Shown here piece by piece: positions 14,939-24,322 of a stretch of DNA of 36,611 nucleotides. This DNA comes from an uncultured Photobacterium sp. (GTDB lineage: Bacteria; Pseudomonadota; Gammaproteobacteria; Enterobacterales; Vibrionaceae), in NCBI RefSeq assembly GCF_947039875.1, contig NZ_CAMRAN010000040.1, positions 1 to 36,611 on the forward strand, in the 5' to 3' direction. Position numbers and translations under genes: made by a program. The stretch's first letter is position 1; each line of letters starts with the position of its first letter. The notes below the pieces were generated by a model. That model saw only the letters and a program-made list of their open reading frames with translations, was not told the origin of the DNA and made no database searches.

Positions 14939-17485
14939 ATGAACAGAACACGGGTGGTTATTGTTGGCAATGGCATGGTTGGGCATCATTTTATTGAACA
15001 AGTTTTAGCGCGAGATAGTGAGCAAAATATAGCGTTAATCACGTTTTCAGAAGAAGATCGTTTAGCCTATGATCGGGTTCAATTGAGTCATTATTTTAAA
15101 GGCAAAACGGCTGCAGATTTAGCGCTTGCTCATGAGTGTGATTACCAACAAGCGGGGGTCAGTTATCATATTAATCAGCGAGTGATGAAGATTGATTGTG
15201 CACATAAAATGATCATAACGGATGATGGTGAAGAGGTAGCTTATGATCGTTTGATTTTAGCTACTGGATCATATCCTTTTGTGCCTCCTATTATGGGTAA
15301 TGATGCTGAACATTGTCATGTTTATCGAACTATTAATGATTTAAAAGCCATTGCGGCATCTGGTAAACAAAGCCAAGTTGGGGTTGTGATTGGTGGCGGA
15401 TTACTTGGACTTGAAGCTGCAAATGCATTGCAAAATATGGCGTTAGAAACCCATGTGGTTGAGTTTGCCCCTCAGTTAATGGCGGTTCAACTTGATGAGG
15501 GCGGTGGTGAGCTATTACGTCAAAAAATAACAGCCCTAGGGGTCAATGTTCATACCAGCAAAGTCACTGAAAAAATTGTAGCGGGTGATCAGTGTCGTTA
15601 TAAATTAATTTTTGCTGATGGCACAGAATTAGAAACGGATATGGTGGTATTTTCTGCTGGCATTCGTCCTCAAGATGCCTTAGCGAAACAAGCTGGTTTA
15701 GCTATTGGTGAGCGTGGTGGAATCGTGGTTAACGATCATTGTCAAACCAGTGACCGTGATATTTACGCTATTGGTGAGTGCGCACTATGGAATAATCGTA
15801 TTTTTGGTTTAGTGGCACCGGGTTATAAAATGGCACGAGTTGCAGCATCGATAGTTTGTGGTATTGATGCGGTGTTTACTGGTGCTGATATGAGTACTAA
15901 GTTAAAGCTTTTAGGGGTAGATGTCGCCAGTATTGGTGATGTTCATACTACGATCGATGCTGCGCAAGTGTTCACTTTATCCAATGATGTTGAGCAAAGT
16001 TATCAACGGATTATTGTTTCAGAGCAAGGTGATAAATTACTTGGGGCAGTGTTAGTTGGCAATGTTGAGCAATATTCTCAACTATTGCAACTCACACTGA
16101 ATCAATCACCATTACCTAGTCCACCATCGCTATTATTAATGCCTCAAGCCTTAGCTGCGATGACACCAACAACAGAAGATAGCTTGGGTGATACCGCGCA
16201 AGTGTGTTCATGTTTTGATGTTAATAAGGGACAGATTTGCCAAGCTGTTGCTGAGGGGTGTGTTGATATGACACAGCTTAAAACAATGACTAAAGCCAGT
16301 ACGGGATGCGGCGGGTGTGCTTCTTTTGTAAAACAGATCATGGAAGTAGCATTAGCAGCAAGAGGACATGAGATCAATCATTCTCTATGTGAACATTTTA
16401 GTTATAGTCGCCAACAATTAGCCGATATTATTCGTGTTAAGAAGATCAAAACCTTTAGTGCATTATTAACTGAATACGGCTCAGGACTAGGGTGTGATAT
16501 TTGTAAGCCTACCATCAGTTCAATCCTCGCATCATTTTGGAATGATTATATTCTTGAACCACAACATATTGGCTTACAAGACACGAATGATGTTTATCTT
16601 GGTAATATGCAAAAAGACGGGACGTATTCAGTGGTGCCTCGTATTCCAGCCGGAGAGATCACCCCTGAAAAACTGATTATCTTAGGGCAGGTAGCACAAC
16701 AATTTAAGCTCTATACCAAAATTACGGGTGGGCAACGGATTGATTTATTTGGCGCGCAATTGCATCAATTACCTCAGATCTGGCGCTTACTTGTTGATGC
16801 GGGATTTGAGACCGGGCATGCGTATGGTAAATCCGTTCGTACCGTAAAATCATGTGTGGGCTCGACGTGGTGTCGTTATGGAATGGCTGACAGTATGGCA
16901 TTTGCGATTGATCTTGAAAATCGTTACAAAGGCTTGCGTTCCCCTCATAAACTCAAATTTGCTGTTTCTGGTTGTACTCGTGAATGTGCTGAGGCGAAGT
17001 CAAAAGATATTGGTGTAATTGCAACTGAAAAAGGCTGGAATTTATATATTGCAGGTAATGGTGGTATGCGCCCTCGTCATGGGGATTTGTTTGCTGCTGA
17101 TCTCGATAATGACACTCTGATTCAATATATCGATAGAATATTGATGTTTTATATTCGTACCGCAGATCGATTACAGCGTACTTCCGTATGGCTTGAAAAT
17201 CTTGATGGTGGCATTGATTATTTACGCCAAGTGGTGATTGAGGATGCACTCAATATTGCCTCGGAGCTTGAGCAAGAAATGGCACAAAGTCTGAGTCTTT
17301 ATCAATGTGAATGGAAAACTACCCTTGAGTCACCGCAAGAGTTACGTCGGTTTCAACATTTTATTAATAGTCGTCAGCCTGATTTGAGTTTGGCTTACCA
17401 AACGATTAGAGATCAACGTACGCCGAGAGTGTGGCCTGAAAGTGGTGAGACTATTGCGGTTGTTAACATTACCGATCAAGGATAA
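14939..17485 (+). CDS. nirB: Assimilatory nitrite reductase, large subunit
   Basis: The 848-residue form starts at the ATG at 14939, which has AAGGAG 8 bases upstream; a start at 14915 would overlap cobA and lacks a Shine-Dalgarno. Domains in order: FAD/NAD(P)H oxidoreductase (VVIVGNGMVGHHF, then VVIGGGLLGLEAANAL), BFD-like 2Fe-2S domain (CSCF and STGCGGC), a second small domain with CDICKP, and the ferredoxin-like and siroheme/4Fe-4S domains. The last carry the cysteine pairs SCVGSTWC and SGCTRECAEAK. It catalyses six-electron reduction of nitrite to ammonium with NADH in the cytoplasm, as a complex with NirD encoded 3 bases downstream. Confidence 0.94.
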   Translation: MNRTRVVIVGNGMVGHHFIEQVLARDSEQNIALITFSEEDRLAYDRVQLSHYFKGKTAADLALAHECDYQQAGVSYHINQRVMKIDCAHKMIITDDGEEVAYDRLILATGSYPFVPPIMGNDAEHCHVYRTINDLKAIAASGKQSQVGVVIGGGLLGLEAANALQNMALETHVVEFAPQLMAVQLDEGGGELLRQKITALGVNVHTSKVTEKIVAGDQCRYKLIFADGTELETDMVVFSAGIRPQDALAKQAGLAIGERGGIVVNDHCQTSDRDIYAIGECALWNNRIFGLVAPGYKMARVAASIVCGIDAVFTGADMSTKLKLLGVDVASIGDVHTTIDAAQVFTLSNDVEQSYQRIIVSEQGDKLLGAVLVGNVEQYSQLLQLTLNQSPLPSPPSLLLMPQALAAMTPTTEDSLGDTAQVCSCFDVNKGQICQAVAEGCVDMTQLKTMTKASTGCGGCASFVKQIMEVALAARGHEINHSLCEHFSYSRQQLADIIRVKKIKTFSALLTEYGSGLGCDICKPTISSILASFWNDYILEPQHIGLQDTNDVYLGNMQKDGTYSVVPRIPAGEITPEKLIILGQVAQQFKLYTKITGGQRIDLFGAQLHQLPQIWRLLVDAGFETGHAYGKSVRTVKSCVGSTWCRYGMADSMAFAIDLENRYKGLRSPHKLKFAVSGCTRECAEAKSKDIGVIATEKGWNLYIAGNGGMRPRHGDLFAADLDNDTLIQYIDRILMFYIRTADRLQRTSVWLENLDGGIDYLRQVVIEDALNIASELEQEMAQSLSLYQCEWKTTLESPQELRRFQHFINSRQPDLSLAYQTIRDQRTPRVWPESGETIAVVNITDQG

Positions 17486-17488
17486 ATT

Positions 17489-17836
17489 ATGATTAATCAA
17501 TGGATTACTGTTTGTGATGAAGATGATTTATATCTTGATGCTGGTGCGTGTGCATTGGTGAATGGTCATCAGATAGCGCTGTTTTTGTGTAGTCATAATA
17601 ATACCCTTTATGCGATTAATAATTATGATCCAATCGGTAAGGCGAATGTTCTTTCTCGTGGCATCGTCGGCTCATTAAATGGAACCGTGGTGGTGGCTTC
17701 ACCGCTTTATAAACAGCATTTTTGTCTTGAAAGTGGTCAGTGTTTAGAATCGGCAGAAATGTTAGTGCCAACTTATCCTGTGCGGCGCTTTAACGGTAGT
17801 GTTCAGGTACAACTTATCGTTTCTTTAATACGCTAA
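17489..17836 (+). CDS. nirD: Nitrite reductase, small subunit
   Basis: The 115-residue protein has a Rieske-like beta fold, recognisable by the VNGHQIALFLC strand, the YAINNYDPIGKANVLSRGIVG turn and the PLYKQHFCLESGQCLE segment. The Cys-His pairs that bind a Rieske cluster are absent, as is normal for NirD, so the subunit has a structural or modulating role rather than an electron-transfer one. It lies 3 bases after nirB and 9 bases before the transporter gene, in one operon. Confidence 0.9.
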   Translation: MINQWITVCDEDDLYLDAGACALVNGHQIALFLCSHNNTLYAINNYDPIGKANVLSRGIVGSLNGTVVVASPLYKQHFCLESGQCLESAEMLVPTYPVRRFNGSVQVQLIVSLIR

Positions 17837-17845
17837 CAGGGAGCA

Positions 17846-19318
17846 ATGATGTCTAATTATATTAAGTTTAATTTGTTCTCTTTTCGCGGCAAGATGAAAA
17901 TACTCCATATAAGTTGGTTGGCTTTTTTTATTACTTTTATGGTGTGGTTTAACTTTGCACCTTTACTTCAAGCAGTAAAAACGTCATTAGGGTTAACTAC
18001 CGAACAAATCAAAACGCTATTAATTTTAAATGTTGCGTTAACTATTCCAGCGCGAGTGGTTGTTGGAATGCTGACTGACCGATATGGTCCTCGTATTGTG
18101 TATAGTTTGTTATTAGCTATCTGCGCTATTCCTTGTTTTGTGTTTGCGTTTTCAACCACCTTTATGCAAGCCGCGTTAGCCCGTTTTGCGTTGGGATTCA
18201 TTGGATCTGGGTTTGTTATTGGAATTCGGTTGGTGTCGGAATGGTTTCCACATCATGAACTTGGTACAGCTGAAGGGATTTATGGTGGCTGGGGTAATTT
18301 TGGCTCTGCCGCTGCCGCGTTTACATTACCTTCATTAGCATTATGGTTTGGTGGTGATGATGGTTGGCGTTATGCAATGGCAGTGACTGGCGGGTTAAGT
18401 GTTATTTTTGCTGTCATCTTCTATTTCACTGTTACTGATACCCCCAAAGGCGCAACGTATTATAAATCAAAACATATCGGGGCGATGGAAGTGACCTCAC
18501 GCGGTGATTTATTGTTATTAATCATAATGAAAATTCCGATGTATGCGGCAATGGCGTTATTAGTCTGGAAGCTATCATCGCCAGCGATTGACATGCTAGA
18601 TTCTGAGATTAGTTATGCTATTTATGTGGGATTAGTCGGGCTTTATCTTATTGATATTAAACAATTGTGGTTAGCTAATCGAAAGATATTAACGGAGCCA
18701 GTACCGGCTATACATCGTTATTCATTTCGTCAGGTTGCAGTGCTTAATGTGCTTTATTTTACCACTTTTGGATCAGAGCTGGCTGTTGTCTCAATGTTGC
18801 CTTTATTTTTTGCTGAGATATTTACTTTAACACCAGTGATGGCAGGGGTAGTCGCATCTTCTTATGCGTTTATGAATTTGATTTCTCGCCCCGGTGGTGG
18901 TTGGTTGTCGGATAGATTTGGTCGTAAAGCAACCTTATTGATTTTAACTGCGGGTTTAGCGATGGGGTATGTGTTAATGGCGAATATTACTGTCGGTTGG
19001 CCACTATGGAGTGCGGTGTTAGCGGCAATGATTTGTTCGTTCTTTGTTCAATCTGGTGAAGGGGCAGTATTTGCTGTTGTGCCATTAATTAAACGCCGTA
19101 TGACGGGTCAAATTGCTGGAATGACAGGGGCGTATGGCAATGTTGGGGCAGTGTGTTATTTGACTATTTTGTCCATGGTTGAATACAGTACTTTTTTTAT
19201 CATTATCGCATTAACCGCTGTTCTCGGTTTTGTGACGTTATTAGCGCTTAAAGAGCCTTCAGGTAAAATGGCAGAAATTAATGATGATGGCAGTGTGACT
19301 TTAATTGATGTTGGTTAA
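17846..19318 (+). CDS. Nitrate/nitrite transporter, MFS NNP family
   Basis: The 490-residue protein has about 12 hydrophobic segments. The motif GMLTDRYGPRIVY after helix 2 is the MFS loop motif. GGWGNFGSAAAAF in helix 5 is the first nitrate signature of NarK/NasA-type carriers, and a conserved Arg in IGIRLVSEWF fits the nitrate-binding arginine. A longer central cytoplasmic loop and extra hydrophobic stretches at about residues 220-265 are seen. GGGAGC precedes the tandem ATG-ATG start. It is placed after nirD, so the operon imports the nitrate it reduces. Import direction and the exact NarK/NasA subclass are inferred. Confidence 0.9.
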   Translation: MMSNYIKFNLFSFRGKMKILHISWLAFFITFMVWFNFAPLLQAVKTSLGLTTEQIKTLLILNVALTIPARVVVGMLTDRYGPRIVYSLLLAICAIPCFVFAFSTTFMQAALARFALGFIGSGFVIGIRLVSEWFPHHELGTAEGIYGGWGNFGSAAAAFTLPSLALWFGGDDGWRYAMAVTGGLSVIFAVIFYFTVTDTPKGATYYKSKHIGAMEVTSRGDLLLLIIMKIPMYAAMALLVWKLSSPAIDMLDSEISYAIYVGLVGLYLIDIKQLWLANRKILTEPVPAIHRYSFRQVAVLNVLYFTTFGSELAVVSMLPLFFAEIFTLTPVMAGVVASSYAFMNLISRPGGGWLSDRFGRKATLLILTAGLAMGYVLMANITVGWPLWSAVLAAMICSFFVQSGEGAVFAVVPLIKRRMTGQIAGMTGAYGNVGAVCYLTILSMVEYSTFFIIIALTAVLGFVTLLALKEPSGKMAEINDDGSVTLIDVG

Positions 19319-19420
19319 TTGATGTCGGTTGATCATACCAATAAATCATGTCGGTTTATCATGTAGGTAATGGTATGGATTACTAGTATCAGTGAATGGT
19401 GTAAATGAATAAGGAAGATC

Positions 19421-21169
19421 ATGACGGTAGCTAATCTGATTGTACGTTATGGTGGTTATTCTGATGCGGGGAAAAAGCAACATAATCAGGATGCCTTTGC
19501 GGTGTTATCACCATCAAAAGCAATAGAGTTACAGCACAAAGGAGTCGTTGCTTGTATTGCTGATGGCGTCAGTTGTAGTAATCGCAGTTATATTGCTAGT
19601 CAATTGAGTGTGACTCATTTTATTGAAGATTATTTAGCGACAGCAACCACCTTATCCGTCAAAGAAGCAGCATCCTCAGTATTAAATACGCTTAATTTAT
19701 GGTTATTCCATCATGGACAGCAAGCCGATTTACCACAAGATGCGCCGGTGACGTCATTGTCGGTAGTGATCATTAAATCGAATACTGCCCATGTGTTCCA
19801 TATTGGAGATTGTCGGGTTTATTTATGGCGTGATAATAATTGTCGCTGTTTAACCCAAGATCATCGTCGTGCTCACTATGATGGGCAGCATTATCTTACG
19901 CGAGCATTAGGCATCGACGCCCAACTGCAAGTCGATTATCAGTCAGCACCCCTGAACGTGGGTGATAAGTTAGTGATGACGACGGATGGTATCCATGATG
20001 AGAGTGATGTCGTGCAGTATCTCGATAAGATTTTCCATGTAGATAACATGCCACCATTATTATCGACCCAACATGGGTGTCAGTACTTAGAACGGCAAGC
20101 ATATCAGCTTGTGAGTAATGCGCAGCAGCTTGGGTCACAAGATAATACCAGTTGTGTGATATTAGATATTGAAGCCCTACCAAGGTTAGCGTTTGATGAA
20201 GCGTTGCTTGAGTCAGCTAATAAGACCATTCCGCTAGCGCTCAAAGTTGGGCAACGTATTGATCAATTTGTGATTTGTCGAGTGCTTGATGCCGGGTGTC
20301 GAAGCTATCTTTATTTGGCGCAATCTAATGATGATAAACAGTATTATGTGCTAAAAATGCCTTCACCGAACCGAGTGGATGATAGTGACTATTTACACTG
20401 CTTTGTGCGCGAAGGTTGGCTAGGGCAACAGTGTCAGCTGACGGGGATGATGAAAATCTTTAACCATAATGTGAATTCTGCCTTTCTTTATCATGTCTGT
20501 GAATTTGTTGATGGGCTCACGTTACGGCAATGGATCATTGATAACCCTCATCCACCATTAGCCTCGGTACGAATGATAGTGACGAACATTGTAACAATTG
20601 TACGCACTTTGCAGCGCCAAGGGATTTATCATGCGGATATTAAACCCGAAAATATTCTTGTCTGTGAAAATTTAAGCGTAACATTCATTGATTTTGGCAG
20701 TGCGTGGGTCAATGGTTATCAAGAGTTAAAGCCTGCAACGATTGACTATTACCCTCAGGGTGATTTGAATTATTTAGCACCAGAATGTCATGCTGGTGGA
20801 CGACCTTCAATATTGAGTGAGCAATTCTCATTAGGGGTGGTGATTTATGAAATGCTGACGGGATCACTACCGTATCAACGTCTAAGTTCCCACTCACAAG
20901 CGCCTGTTGCAATGAAAATGAATTACACTGCGATATCCTCCTATCGACAAGATTTACCGCGATGGTTAGAGATGAACGTTAAGAAAATGTGTCATCCTCA
21001 TGCGCAATACCGTTATCAAGCTCTTTCAGAGCTCATCAATGGGCTTAAAACACCGTCGTCTTCCTCCCCGTTACTGTCACGACCATTAATTGAACGTGAT
21101 CCGTTATTATTGTGGCAACTTATCAGCGCCGTATTATTGCTAGTCGTGCTGCTGCTCTTTTTGTCTTAG
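19421..21169 (+). CDS. Fused PP2C phosphatase / Ser-Thr protein kinase
   Basis: The 582-residue protein has two enzymatic domains. Residues about 10-250 are a PP2C phosphatase, with the metal-site motifs HNQDAF, IADGVS, HIGDCRVYLW, TTDGIHDE and SQDNTSCV. Residues about 270-540 are a Hanks-type kinase, with the ATP lysine in YYVLKMPS (about 311), the catalytic loop HADIKPENIL (about 404-413) and DFGS (about 423). The glycine-rich loop is degenerate (DAGCRSYLY). A C-terminal hydrophobic segment (about 560-581) anchors it in the inner membrane with both domains cytoplasmic. It follows the transporter by about 100 bases on the same strand. Such proteins recur in proteobacterial nitrate-assimilation clusters; the target is unknown. 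Confidence 0.88.
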   Translation: MTVANLIVRYGGYSDAGKKQHNQDAFAVLSPSKAIELQHKGVVACIADGVSCSNRSYIASQLSVTHFIEDYLATATTLSVKEAASSVLNTLNLWLFHHGQQADLPQDAPVTSLSVVIIKSNTAHVFHIGDCRVYLWRDNNCRCLTQDHRRAHYDGQHYLTRALGIDAQLQVDYQSAPLNVGDKLVMTTDGIHDESDVVQYLDKIFHVDNMPPLLSTQHGCQYLERQAYQLVSNAQQLGSQDNTSCVILDIEALPRLAFDEALLESANKTIPLALKVGQRIDQFVICRVLDAGCRSYLYLAQSNDDKQYYVLKMPSPNRVDDSDYLHCFVREGWLGQQCQLTGMMKIFNHNVNSAFLYHVCEFVDGLTLRQWIIDNPHPPLASVRMIVTNIVTIVRTLQRQGIYHADIKPENILVCENLSVTFIDFGSAWVNGYQELKPATIDYYPQGDLNYLAPECHAGGRPSILSEQFSLGVVIYEMLTGSLPYQRLSSHSQAPVAMKMNYTAISSYRQDLPRWLEMNVKKMCHPHAQYRYQALSELINGLKTPSSSSPLLSRPLIERDPLLLWQLISAVLLLVVLLLFLS

Positions 21170-21302
21170 TTAATGTAAAACAGCGTAAAGTTCACAGGTA
21201 ATGATGTATTAAACAATCAGCCTTGATGATATTGTATTCCTTATAGGTATATTGTGCTGGTTTATCCTAGCTCATATTGTTTTATGTTCTAGGAAATAGA
21301 TC

Positions 21303-22505
21303 ATGTTAAAACGAACAGCGGTTTCAATGTTGGTTATTACTACCATGGCATTTACGTTGGTAGGTTGTATGGTGGTTCAAGCACTATCGCTATAGTGCCA
21401 GTGGCTCCTGTGATTCAAGTTGAAACACAGCCAATTAAATCACGTACTATTATCCCAACAGATGACAGTGCTTGCTCATAAGATTCAGCAGTCGCCGTTA
21501 TTTGTTCATGCAAGAAGTGGATTAAAATTCGATCAAAATCAGTTTAAGATCCAGATCAACCGTGTGCTGGCATCTCAATATGGTGTGTCGCTGTATAATA
21601 TTCAACAAGTGTTAAAATTAGCCATGAGTGGTAAGACATTCAATAATGATATGAGCTATCAAGGTGCTAATTACCCTCTCCATTTACAATTAGCGTCGGC
21701 TTATACTTTAACACCGAATGCACTCTTACAACTTAGGATCAGTAATAATAATGGTACCTTAGTGCCATTATCTGAGTTGATTAGTATTAAAAATCAATTG
21801 GGTCCCCATTCTTTAGAACAATATGATCGTGCGACATCTGCCTCATTATCGATTCGATTGGCTGATGGTGTCAGTATGGGACAGGGGATCAGTGCGTTAA
21901 ATAAAATGTTACCGACTATTCTTCCGGTTAATGCACGTTATAGCTATGTTGACAGTGCCAAACAATATTTAGATGCTAATCAACAAATGCTATTCGTGTT
22001 TATTGCAGCGTTAGTGTTTATTTATATGGTGTTGAGTGCACAATTTGAAAGTGTGGTTGATGCCTTAGTGGTGATGTTGTCATTGCCTATCACCTTGTCT
22101 GTAGCCTTGTGGGCCTTATATTTTAGTGACTATAGTTTAAATGTGTATTCACAAATTGGGGTGATTACGCTTATCGGTTTGATTTGTAAGCACGGTATTT
22201 TGATCACTGAGTTTGCTAATGAACTGCAAGCGCAAGGTTATTTACCACGAGAGGCCATTTTAGAGGCGACTAAAACGCGCTTAAGGCCGATATTAATGAC
22301 CTCATTAACTATGATTTTGGGCACATTGCCGCTGTTATGCGAAGCTGGGCGAGGAGCAAATGCAATGGGATCGTTAGGAATAATTATTATCGCAGGTATG
22401 GCACTCGGTATTGTCGATCCTTTATTTGTAGTGCCAAGTATGTATGTCATGGTGCAAAAATTAAAACGTTCCAAACCGATACCGTCAACCGTCATAACGA
22501 AATAA
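21303..22505 (+). pseudogene. Deleted RND efflux locus: adaptor start fused to pump C-terminal third
   Basis: From the ATG at 21303 the frame reads a lipoprotein signal (MLKRTAVSMLVITT... ending LVGC), but two extra bases after the lipobox Cys codon shift it to a stop at 21393-21395. The next frame continues as GGSST..., then PVIQVETQPIKSRTIIPTDD, the N-terminus of a membrane-fusion protein, and stops at 21478-21480. At about 21440-21475 a third frame takes over and runs to 22505. It matches the last roughly 350 residues of an AcrB-type pump (PN2/PC2 porter part, the helix pair near SAQFESVVDALVV, and LICKHGILITEFAN with the TM10 lysine). About 3 kb of adaptor and pump is therefore missing. 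A 361-residue ORF starting with TTG at 21420 is formally open but would not make a working pump. Confidence 0.8.
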
Positions 22506-22950
22506 CTCACTTATTATCATCACGACAGATTATTTGTCGTGATGAATGCGCTTTATTGTTACTATTGGTACAAATGTTAATACTATCATTGTGTAAAAAA
22601 CCAACTAAACTTTAAGCATAAATATGTGTGTTGTTAGTTAATTTGTTCATTGTGGTTAGCCAATACGACGTAACGGGTAAATGTGTGGTGTTAATGACGG
22701 TTTAATGCTTGGTGAAAAAATAGATGTTGATGCAAATTAACGTTTTTATATTGCTAGACAAATAGTTACAATCTGCTGATTGAAAATCAACCTAGCAGTG
22801 CTTTATTTTTGTTGTTGAAAACGGCAGAATGAGCATACATTTGAGCTCTGTCCCCTATTTGAACTAATTTTTGATAAATATATAGCAGTTTATCGAGTAG
22901 GTGGTAAGGTCTCACCGCATTCCGAATTCTTAAAGTAAAAGGTTACAAAT
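22506..22950. other. Intergenic region with an 11-bp perfect hairpin
   Basis: No gene is supported. The perfect inverted repeat at 22518-22528/22536-22546 (TCATCACGACA and complement) just after the RND remnant probably was that locus's transcript-end hairpin; the U-tract is poor. Before the next gene, TTGAAC and TATAGC near 22859-22886 are a possible promoter. Confidence 0.4.
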
Positions 22951-23445
22951 ATGTCTGATGTACCAGAGTCTGTTGCAAACGTTGCCGCTGTCGCTCAGCC
23001 TGTTGCTGAATCTTCAGGTTCTATCTGGGGTTATGTTGCAGCTGGTAGTGTGGCGTTATTGGTGCTAGCGGGTATCTTCGCTTATCGTAAAATTAATCAA
23101 CCAGCATTTGTTATTAAGCAGGTTCGTAAGAAAAACCTTAAAGAAATGAAAAAACAGGGTACTGAAAACTCTGAATTTATGGTTGATATGGATCGTTTAC
23201 TTGATTCAATTTTACGTTACACAACTGAAAATAAAAAGAAAGGCTCTGATGTAGTCACATTGCTTAAGCCATTGAACGATAAAGAGCGTATTAAAACGCC
23301 ACGTGATATGTACCAATCAATGATCTTCATTGCTAATGATGTTAATGATACAGCGCTTGCTAAAGATCTGAAAAATAAATCAAAGCAAGTGAAATCAAGT
23401 TCAGCATTGATGGCTGGTTTGCTAAAGCGTGCGGGCATTAACTAA
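22951..23445 (+). CDS. Single-pass membrane-anchored hypothetical protein
   Basis: The 164-residue protein has a 24-residue Ala/Val-rich N-terminal tail and one strong transmembrane segment (about residues 26-45, GYVAAGSVALLVLAGIFAYR). It ends in a lysine-rich, largely helical cytoplasmic domain of about 115 residues. The positive residues just after the segment predict an N-out, C-in topology. Codon choice is biased to frequent codons, which suggests strong expression. AAAAGG stands before the ATG. The gene is monocistronic with its own terminator. No family is recognised and no cysteines or enzyme motifs are seen. Confidence 0.75.
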   Translation: MSDVPESVANVAAVAQPVAESSGSIWGYVAAGSVALLVLAGIFAYRKINQPAFVIKQVRKKNLKEMKKQGTENSEFMVDMDRLLDSILRYTTENKKKGSDVVTLLKPLNDKERIKTPRDMYQSMIFIANDVNDTALAKDLKNKSKQVKSSSALMAGLLKRAGIN

Positions 23446-23477
23446 TTTATTTTTAAGATAAAATAGATATTATAAAG

Positions 23478-23501
23478 GGCTGATTAATTCAGCCTTTTTT
23501 T
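23478..23501 (+). terminator. Rho-independent terminator
   Basis: GGCTGA-TTAAT-TCAGCC forms the stem, followed by seven T residues. It ends the membrane-anchored hypothetical gene and lies just before the converging rsmS gene. Confidence 0.85.
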
Positions 23502-23515
23502 ATGGCTGTTGATTA

Positions 23516-23707
23516 TTATTTTGACGATGGTGATTGCAGTTTTTTCTCAAAATCATGACGCACAATATCAAGTGCGGATAAGACGATTTGTGGATCTATA
23601 TCGTTATCTTCTAATAGGCAGATTAAATCAACTGCAAGTTTAATTTCTGCTGGTGCATTGTCTAATGATGTTGGTGCATTGTCTAATGATGTTGGTGCAT
23701 TACTCAT
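23516..23707 (-). CDS. rsmS: RsmS/YbaM-family protein with N-terminal repeat
   Basis: The conserved core [20 protein letters not shown] followed by [13 protein letters not shown] matches E. coli YbaM (RsmS), a small protein of about 53 residues linked to RNA-stability/Rsm functions in Pectobacterium. This one is 63 residues because the N-terminus is extended by repeats of the heptapeptide SLDNAPT, encoded by a 21-nt tandem DNA repeat (23652-23693). It lies immediately downstream of priC, the same pairing as ybaM-priC in E. coli. Confidence 0.8.
   Translation of the reverse strand: MSNAPTSLDNAPTSLDNAPAEIKLAVDLICLLEDNDIDPQIVLSALDIVRHDFEKKLQSPSSK
23652..23700. repeat. 21-nt in-frame tandem repeat inside rsmS
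   Basis: The unit GGTGCATTGTCTAATGATGT(T) occurs as two identical copies (23652-23672 and 23673-23693) and a third partial copy begins at 23694. Because 21 is a multiple of three, copy-number changes keep the frame. Confidence 0.9.
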
Positions 23708-23746
23708 TAATGGATCTCTTTGGTTTGGTGTTGAGAATAGAGAAGA

Positions 23747-24298
23747 TTAGCCTTTTCTCTCTCGGCGATTAATCTCATTTTCAAGTGTTATTAATGCTGC
23801 TTGGCAACGGCTTATACGGCCTTCTAAGGCAAGGATCTCTTTTTGAGCTTGCTGCTGTTCAAACTGAGAACCACAACGGTTAAGTAACGATTCTTTATCT
23901 CGAAGCATGGCTTTTAAACGGCGCTCCCAATCTCTATGCTTATTAAGATCTTGGTATACGTCATTGATCGAACGTTGCCATTTAGCGGCTTGCCGTGGTT
24001 CATTTTTACGAATATGTTGGGTCGCGAGTTCACGTTGAATGGCATTTATTTGAGCGATAAGTTTCTCACACATATGCTGGGTACGTTCAGGTAATAATTT
24101 ACCCGCTTGTTGTTCTTTTTGTAGTGTTGCCAGTTCTTGTGCAATTTCAACAACGCAAGGCGTGAGTAATTTACTTCGATGACGAAATAATTGTTGATCA
24201 AATAATGGTCGCTGCGCTTCACCGCGAAGACGATCGGCTTCTTCTGCTTGATGTTGTAGTTGTTCAATAAGCGTTTGTAGGCGAGAAAGATCAATCAT
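23747..24298 (-). CDS. priC: Primosomal replication protein N''
   Basis: The 183-residue protein is almost wholly helical, with Gln-, Glu- and Arg-rich segments, as in PriC. Recognisable segments are SRLQTLIEQLQHQAEEADRL at the start and HRDWERRLKAMLRDKE around residues 130-150. PriC reloads DnaB at stalled forks through SSB and the helicase loader. Its place beside rsmS is conserved in enterobacteria and vibrios. The sequence itself has no catalytic motif, so the call rests on composition, length and neighbourhood. Confidence 0.85.
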   Translation of the reverse strand: MIDLSRLQTLIEQLQHQAEEADRLRGEAQRPLFDQQLFRHRSKLLTPCVVEIAQELATLQKEQQAGKLLPERTQHMCEKLIAQINAIQRELATQHIRKNEPRQAAKWQRSINDVYQDLNKHRDWERRLKAMLRDKESLLNRCGSQFEQQQAQKEILALEGRISRCQAALITLENEINRRERKG

Positions 24299-24322
24299 TG
24301 TAATACCTAGAAAAGATCACGG

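Noticed and set aside
17489..17836. NirD as a true Rieske 2Fe-2S protein
   Set aside because: The paired Cys-His ligands are missing, which is normal for NirD; not a defect.
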